Made by a program: the position numbers and the translations under genes. Shown here one piece after another: positions 5,159 to 7,972 of a stretch of DNA of 7,972 nt (its first letter is position 1; each line of letters opens with the position of its first letter). The DNA lies in contig JAKMFF010000251.1 in the NCBI GenBank assembly GCA_022425585.1, positions 1 through 7,972 of the forward strand, given 5' to 3'. Source of the stretch: Candidatus Poseidoniaceae archaeon (GTDB lineage: Archaea > Thermoplasmatota > Poseidoniia > Poseidoniales > Poseidoniaceae). The notes beneath the pieces were generated by a model. It saw only the letters and a list, made by a program, of their open reading frames with translations, did no database searches and was not told where the DNA came from.

Positions 5159-7474
5159 ATGGATACGAAAATTGCCGCACTTTCAGGGATTTTAGTGATG
5201 ATTCTTGTTGGTGGTGGATTACTTGTTGTAATAGATAATCCGACTGATGAGAGTAACAATGATACCGATGAGGGAGAAACCGCAGAGCCAGTAATGGCGG
5301 TTAACCAGCCACCAGTGGTAATGTTTTCTGAACAGAGCAAAGTATGGGACGGAGAAAATATTTCCATCAATGGCTTTGCTACGGATGAATTAATTGGTTC
5401 CTCAACAGTAACCATTAGGTTCATTGATTCATTTACCGCAATCGAGCCATTTGAACCAATATCTGCCAGTGTAAATACTGCTGGAGTTTGGTCAATGGAG
5501 ATGCCCCTGTCTGAACCCGGTCAATGGGTTGCCGAGGTATTTGTCACAGACTTAGAAGGATTAGATAGTCAATCGGTTTACCAAAATGTGAGCATTGTTG
5601 CACCGCTTGAGAAGGATGTAGTAATCTCCTTTCAATGGGATGAACCGATTGAAGGCACTTCTGATGGGACACTAAATGGCGTCCTTATTCACCGATTTAC
5701 TGAAACTTGTGCGATAGAATACCGGCCAAAATATCAGAGCCCGACTTTGGATGTTATTGGAGTCGTGACAACAGAAACCGGTGAATTCTCCATGACTTTC
5801 GATACTGATAATGTTAACACAAATGGTACGATATATGCTACATGTGGCTTGTTTTCTACCTCTTCAGATATGGTAATGGTAAATTTACCGGTGCCGCCAG
5901 AACCTGCGGGAGATTACGACTTAGATGGAATACTGGATGATGTAGACCAATGTAATGATACTCCACAGGGAGAGCCGGTGTATCAGAGTGGCTGTTCGGA
6001 TTCTGAACTTGATGATGATATGGATAATGTCTACAATGACAAAGACCTGTGTCCAGATACTCCTTCAGGTGAGTTAGTAGACTCCAATGGTTGTGCTCTA
6101 TCACAAAAAGACACAGATGGTGATGGTGTTAGTAATGCAGATGATAACTGTGCAAATACTCCTAATGGTGAATCAGTTGACTCATTTGGCTGCTCAGATT
6201 CACAAAAAGACACAGATGGTGATGGCGTTAGCGATGAAGTTGATCAATGTCCTAATACTCCGTCTGGAGATATTGTAGGTGCTGATGGCTGCACTCTTCC
6301 AGACTGGGCACCAGAGGATTCGTGGTTATGTTTGAATGGTCAGGGGGATTGGGTAAAGGATCTCAATGGTGAAGGTAATTCTTACACCGCCAATACTAGA
6401 GGTGCAGGGCAATCAGGTGGCGGTGGAGGCTCTGGTCCATGGTTCCAATGCGATGTATCGGTAACTATCACCAGCAGTGAAATGCAAATCAACTCTAATG
6501 CAATACCAAATCACAATTGGCTCTCTGCAATGGGTGCTAATGCAGATGAACAAGATATGGATTGGACAATCCCTCTAAACCCCGTCGAGGATACTAGCGG
6601 GGGACATAATTCTGCTAACTGCCCAGCGGCAAATGGAGATTATGAGTGTGCTCCTGACAGGGGAGCAGTTGCTGTAGCGGTGAATGGTGTACCAATTTTT
6701 GGTCCAGAAGAAGGCCCTGGTGGAGATGCAGTTGCTCTTGAGTATCTTTACTTTAATGAGGACCGGCAACCGATTGACTTAGGGTATTGTGGCGCCCATA
6801 ATGGCCCTGCTGGAGTTCACTATCACTATGATGCAATGTGTCAATTTTGGGACGACCCAAATGGCGAAACTATAGTAAATTATGATTACACTGACTTAGA
6901 CTCAACAACCCATTCACCAATCATTGGTTGGGCATTTGATGGTTATCCTATCTATGCTATGTACGGCTGGGATGAAAATGGTCAAGTAATTCCACTAAAA
7001 TCATCATATGAGGTTGAAAGAACCTCTGAAGGCGGCGATCAAGGGTATAACGGAATTGATGATTGGAATTATGTCAACGGTATGGGTGATTTAGACCAAT
7101 GTAATGGACGATTTGCTGCCACTCCAGAATACCCAGAAGGAACTTATTATTACGTCTCAACACCGATAAGCGGTTCATCAAAGACTGTGGTAAATACCGA
7201 TGGTGATACAGTTCCGATGATTGGTTTCCCTTACTTCTTACTTTGTTACCATGGTGTTGCAGATATGAGCAATGCAAACTCCGGCGGTGTTGGCGGCGGT
7301 GGCGGCGACGGTGGTCCACCAGGTGGCCAAGCAATGGTTTTGTACGAACATATGCCAGAATTATTAGAGAAAACTAGAGAGTTAAATTTCGATTTCAAAA
7401 AGCTAATATGGAATTCAAGTTATCTGTGGCTTGCAATAATTGGTTTAGTTCTGTTCTTTCATAAAAGAAAGTGA
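5159..7474 (+). CDS. Anchored surface protein: Ig-like region, TSP3 repeats, YHYH domain
   Basis: The 771-residue product is a large cell-surface protein. Residues 5-24 form a signal peptide or anchor, followed by an acidic linker (DESNNDTDEGETAEP). Residues about 50-250 look like two beta-sandwich (Ig/cadherin-like) units. Four thrombospondin type 3 calcium-binding repeats follow at 252-378, with DTDGDGV and CPNTPSG-type motifs. A Gly linker (420-426) leads into a YHYH domain from about 430 to 700. It shows SNAIPNHNW (446-454), a HYHYD core at His554-Tyr-His556-Tyr557, and AFDGYPIYAMYG with Asp594. A second Gly/Pro-rich linker (about 709-723) precedes a C-terminal TM (755-767) ending HKRK. 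The start at 5159 is favoured over an upstream in-frame ATG at 5048 because that one lies inside the ABA4-like gene and lacks a hydrophobic signal, while 5159 has a promoter at the right distance. Function of YHYH domains is unsettled; metal or redox roles are suggested by context with the adjacent SCO gene. Confidence 0.88.
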   Translation: MDTKIAALSGILVMILVGGGLLVVIDNPTDESNNDTDEGETAEPVMAVNQPPVVMFSEQSKVWDGENISINGFATDELIGSSTVTIRFIDSFTAIEPFEPISASVNTAGVWSMEMPLSEPGQWVAEVFVTDLEGLDSQSVYQNVSIVAPLEKDVVISFQWDEPIEGTSDGTLNGVLIHRFTETCAIEYRPKYQSPTLDVIGVVTTETGEFSMTFDTDNVNTNGTIYATCGLFSTSSDMVMVNLPVPPEPAGDYDLDGILDDVDQCNDTPQGEPVYQSGCSDSELDDDMDNVYNDKDLCPDTPSGELVDSNGCALSQKDTDGDGVSNADDNCANTPNGESVDSFGCSDSQKDTDGDGVSDEVDQCPNTPSGDIVGADGCTLPDWAPEDSWLCLNGQGDWVKDLNGEGNSYTANTRGAGQSGGGGGSGPWFQCDVSVTITSSEMQINSNAIPNHNWLSAMGANADEQDMDWTIPLNPVEDTSGGHNSANCPAANGDYECAPDRGAVAVAVNGVPIFGPEEGPGGDAVALEYLYFNEDRQPIDLGYCGAHNGPAGVHYHYDAMCQFWDDPNGETIVNYDYTDLDSTTHSPIIGWAFDGYPIYAMYGWDENGQVIPLKSSYEVERTSEGGDQGYNGIDDWNYVNGMGDLDQCNGRFAATPEYPEGTYYYVSTPISGSSKTVVNTDGDTVPMIGFPYFLLCYHGVADMSNANSGGVGGGGGDGGPPGGQAMVLYEHMPELLEKTRELNFDFKKLIWNSSYLWLAIIGLVLFFHKRK
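5906..6292 (+). repeat. Four in-frame thrombospondin type 3 repeats
   Basis: Four repeats of about 28-33 residues with Asp-rich D-x-D-x-D-G loops and a paired-Cys pattern (C...TP.G...GC) encode a calcium-binding rod. The third and fourth units have a 99-base period. The DNA at 6101-6132 and 6200-6231 is identical over 32 bases apart from one silent change (GGTGTT versus GGCGTT), pointing to recent duplication of that unit. Repeat 2 (DDDMDNVYND) is the most diverged. Confidence 0.8.
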
Positions 7475-7477
7475 GGA
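7473..7477 (+). promoter_or_regulatory. Shine-Dalgarno site for the SCO gene
   Basis: GAGGA overlaps the stop codon of the YHYH gene and lies seven bases before a GTG at 7485. This supports the GTG start and co-transcription with the upstream gene. Confidence 0.6.
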
Positions 7478-7484
7478 ATCATAA

Positions 7485-7972
7485 GTGCATTACCGGATTT
7501 TAACCAGTTTGGTAACATTAAATTTGTTATTTGCGGGATGTGTTTCAACCGAAGACAATTTATTTGACGGCAACGATATCGCATCAAATAAATCATTCAC
7601 ACCGTTTACTTTAGTAGACTCAAATAATTCTACTTTTAACTCAACAAGTTTGGATGACATGGTTATTGTGGTTAATTTCTTCTACACTAATTGCCCTGAC
7701 GTATGCTCAACGGTAACTGCAGAACTAAAAACACTGTATCAAGAGTATGACTCTGAGATTGGTAATAATCTCACATTTATCTCAATAACCGTTGATCCAT
7801 GGCGTGATGGGCCTAATGATTTACTTGATTATATGACTTATTTTAACACCTCATGGACTTATCTCACGACCTTTGAGTTCATTGATGGAGACTTCTCATC
7901 AGTTGAACAAATATGGTCAGATTTTGGCATTGGCGTGGTACTAAAAGAAAGTGAAAATAGCACTTCAATCGA
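7485..7972 (+). CDS. SCO1/SenC family lipoprotein, 5' part (runs off right edge)
   Basis: About 162 residues of an SCO1/SenC thioredoxin-fold protein are present; this family delivers copper to, or acts as thiol reductase for, the CuA centre of cytochrome c oxidase. A GTG start follows an SD that overlaps the upstream stop. The N-terminus is a lipoprotein signal (LTSLVTLNLLFAGC) with the lipidated Cys at 19, so the protein should be tethered outside the cytoplasmic membrane. The metal/thiol motif is Cys70-Pro-Asp-Val-Cys74 within VVNFFYTNCPDVCST. The family block is also clear: ITVDPWRDGPNDLLDYMTYF, then SWTYLTTF. The conserved copper-ligand His normally lies about 85-90 residues after the second Cys, just beyond the window end, so it cannot be checked. 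The gene begins 10 bases after the YHYH gene, suggesting shared function at the cell surface. Confidence 0.9.
   Translation, partial: MHYRILTSLVTLNLLFAGCVSTEDNLFDGNDIASNKSFTPFTLVDSNNSTFNSTSLDDMVIVVNFFYTNCPDVCSTVTAELKTLYQEYDSEIGNNLTFISITVDPWRDGPNDLLDYMTYFNTSWTYLTTFEFIDGDFSSVEQIWSDFGIGVVLKESENSTSI

Noticed and set aside
6101..6231. Possible direct-repeat array such as CRISPR
   Set aside because: Only two close copies exist, they are in frame within a coding sequence, and they encode a known protein repeat.
5856..6278. Open frames on both strands across the TSP3 repeats
   Set aside because: They are by-products of the repetitive Asp/Gly codons; their translations have no recognisable features and overlap a well-supported gene.

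Overview
The window looks like a piece of a marine, low-GC archaeal genome, most likely Marine Group II (Candidatus Poseidoniales, Thermoplasmatota). This is an inference, since there is no rRNA or other marker gene. The reasons are: TATA/BRE-like elements about 25-30 bases upstream of start codons that lack Shine-Dalgarno (SD) sequences (leaderless genes), SD sites only in front of genes internal to operons, very acidic proteins, a large surface protein with thrombospondin type 3 calcium repeats, and a JAMM protease of the kind archaea carry.

Layout. The left part (1-992) is transcribed leftward: a JAMM/MPN+ metalloprotease (246-992), then the first ~54 codons of an unrecognised protein that runs off the left edge (1-163). 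A short divergent intergenic region (993-1083) separates it from rightward genes. These are an acidic, tryptophan/tyrosine-tailed hypothetical protein (1084-1785), a 12-TM MMPL/RND-superfamily exporter (1877-4648), a small four-TM ABA4-like protein (4651-5103), a large anchored surface protein with Ig-like region, TSP3 repeats and a YHYH domain (5159-7474), and the 5' part of an SCO1/SenC lipoprotein (7485 to the right edge).

Transcription units, as inferred from the sequence: the exporter and the ABA4-like gene overlap around an SD site and should be co-transcribed. The YHYH gene has its own strong BRE/TATA promoter and a leaderless ATG, and the SCO gene follows 10 bases after its stop with an SD of its own, so YHYH and SCO form a second unit. 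Functionally, the exporter and ABA4-like pair hints at lipid or carotenoid handling in the membrane. The YHYH and SCO pair hints at a cell-surface metal/copper or redox module. No stretch longer than about 100 bases lacks a gene, and I see no tRNA, rRNA, CRISPR array or insertion sequence.
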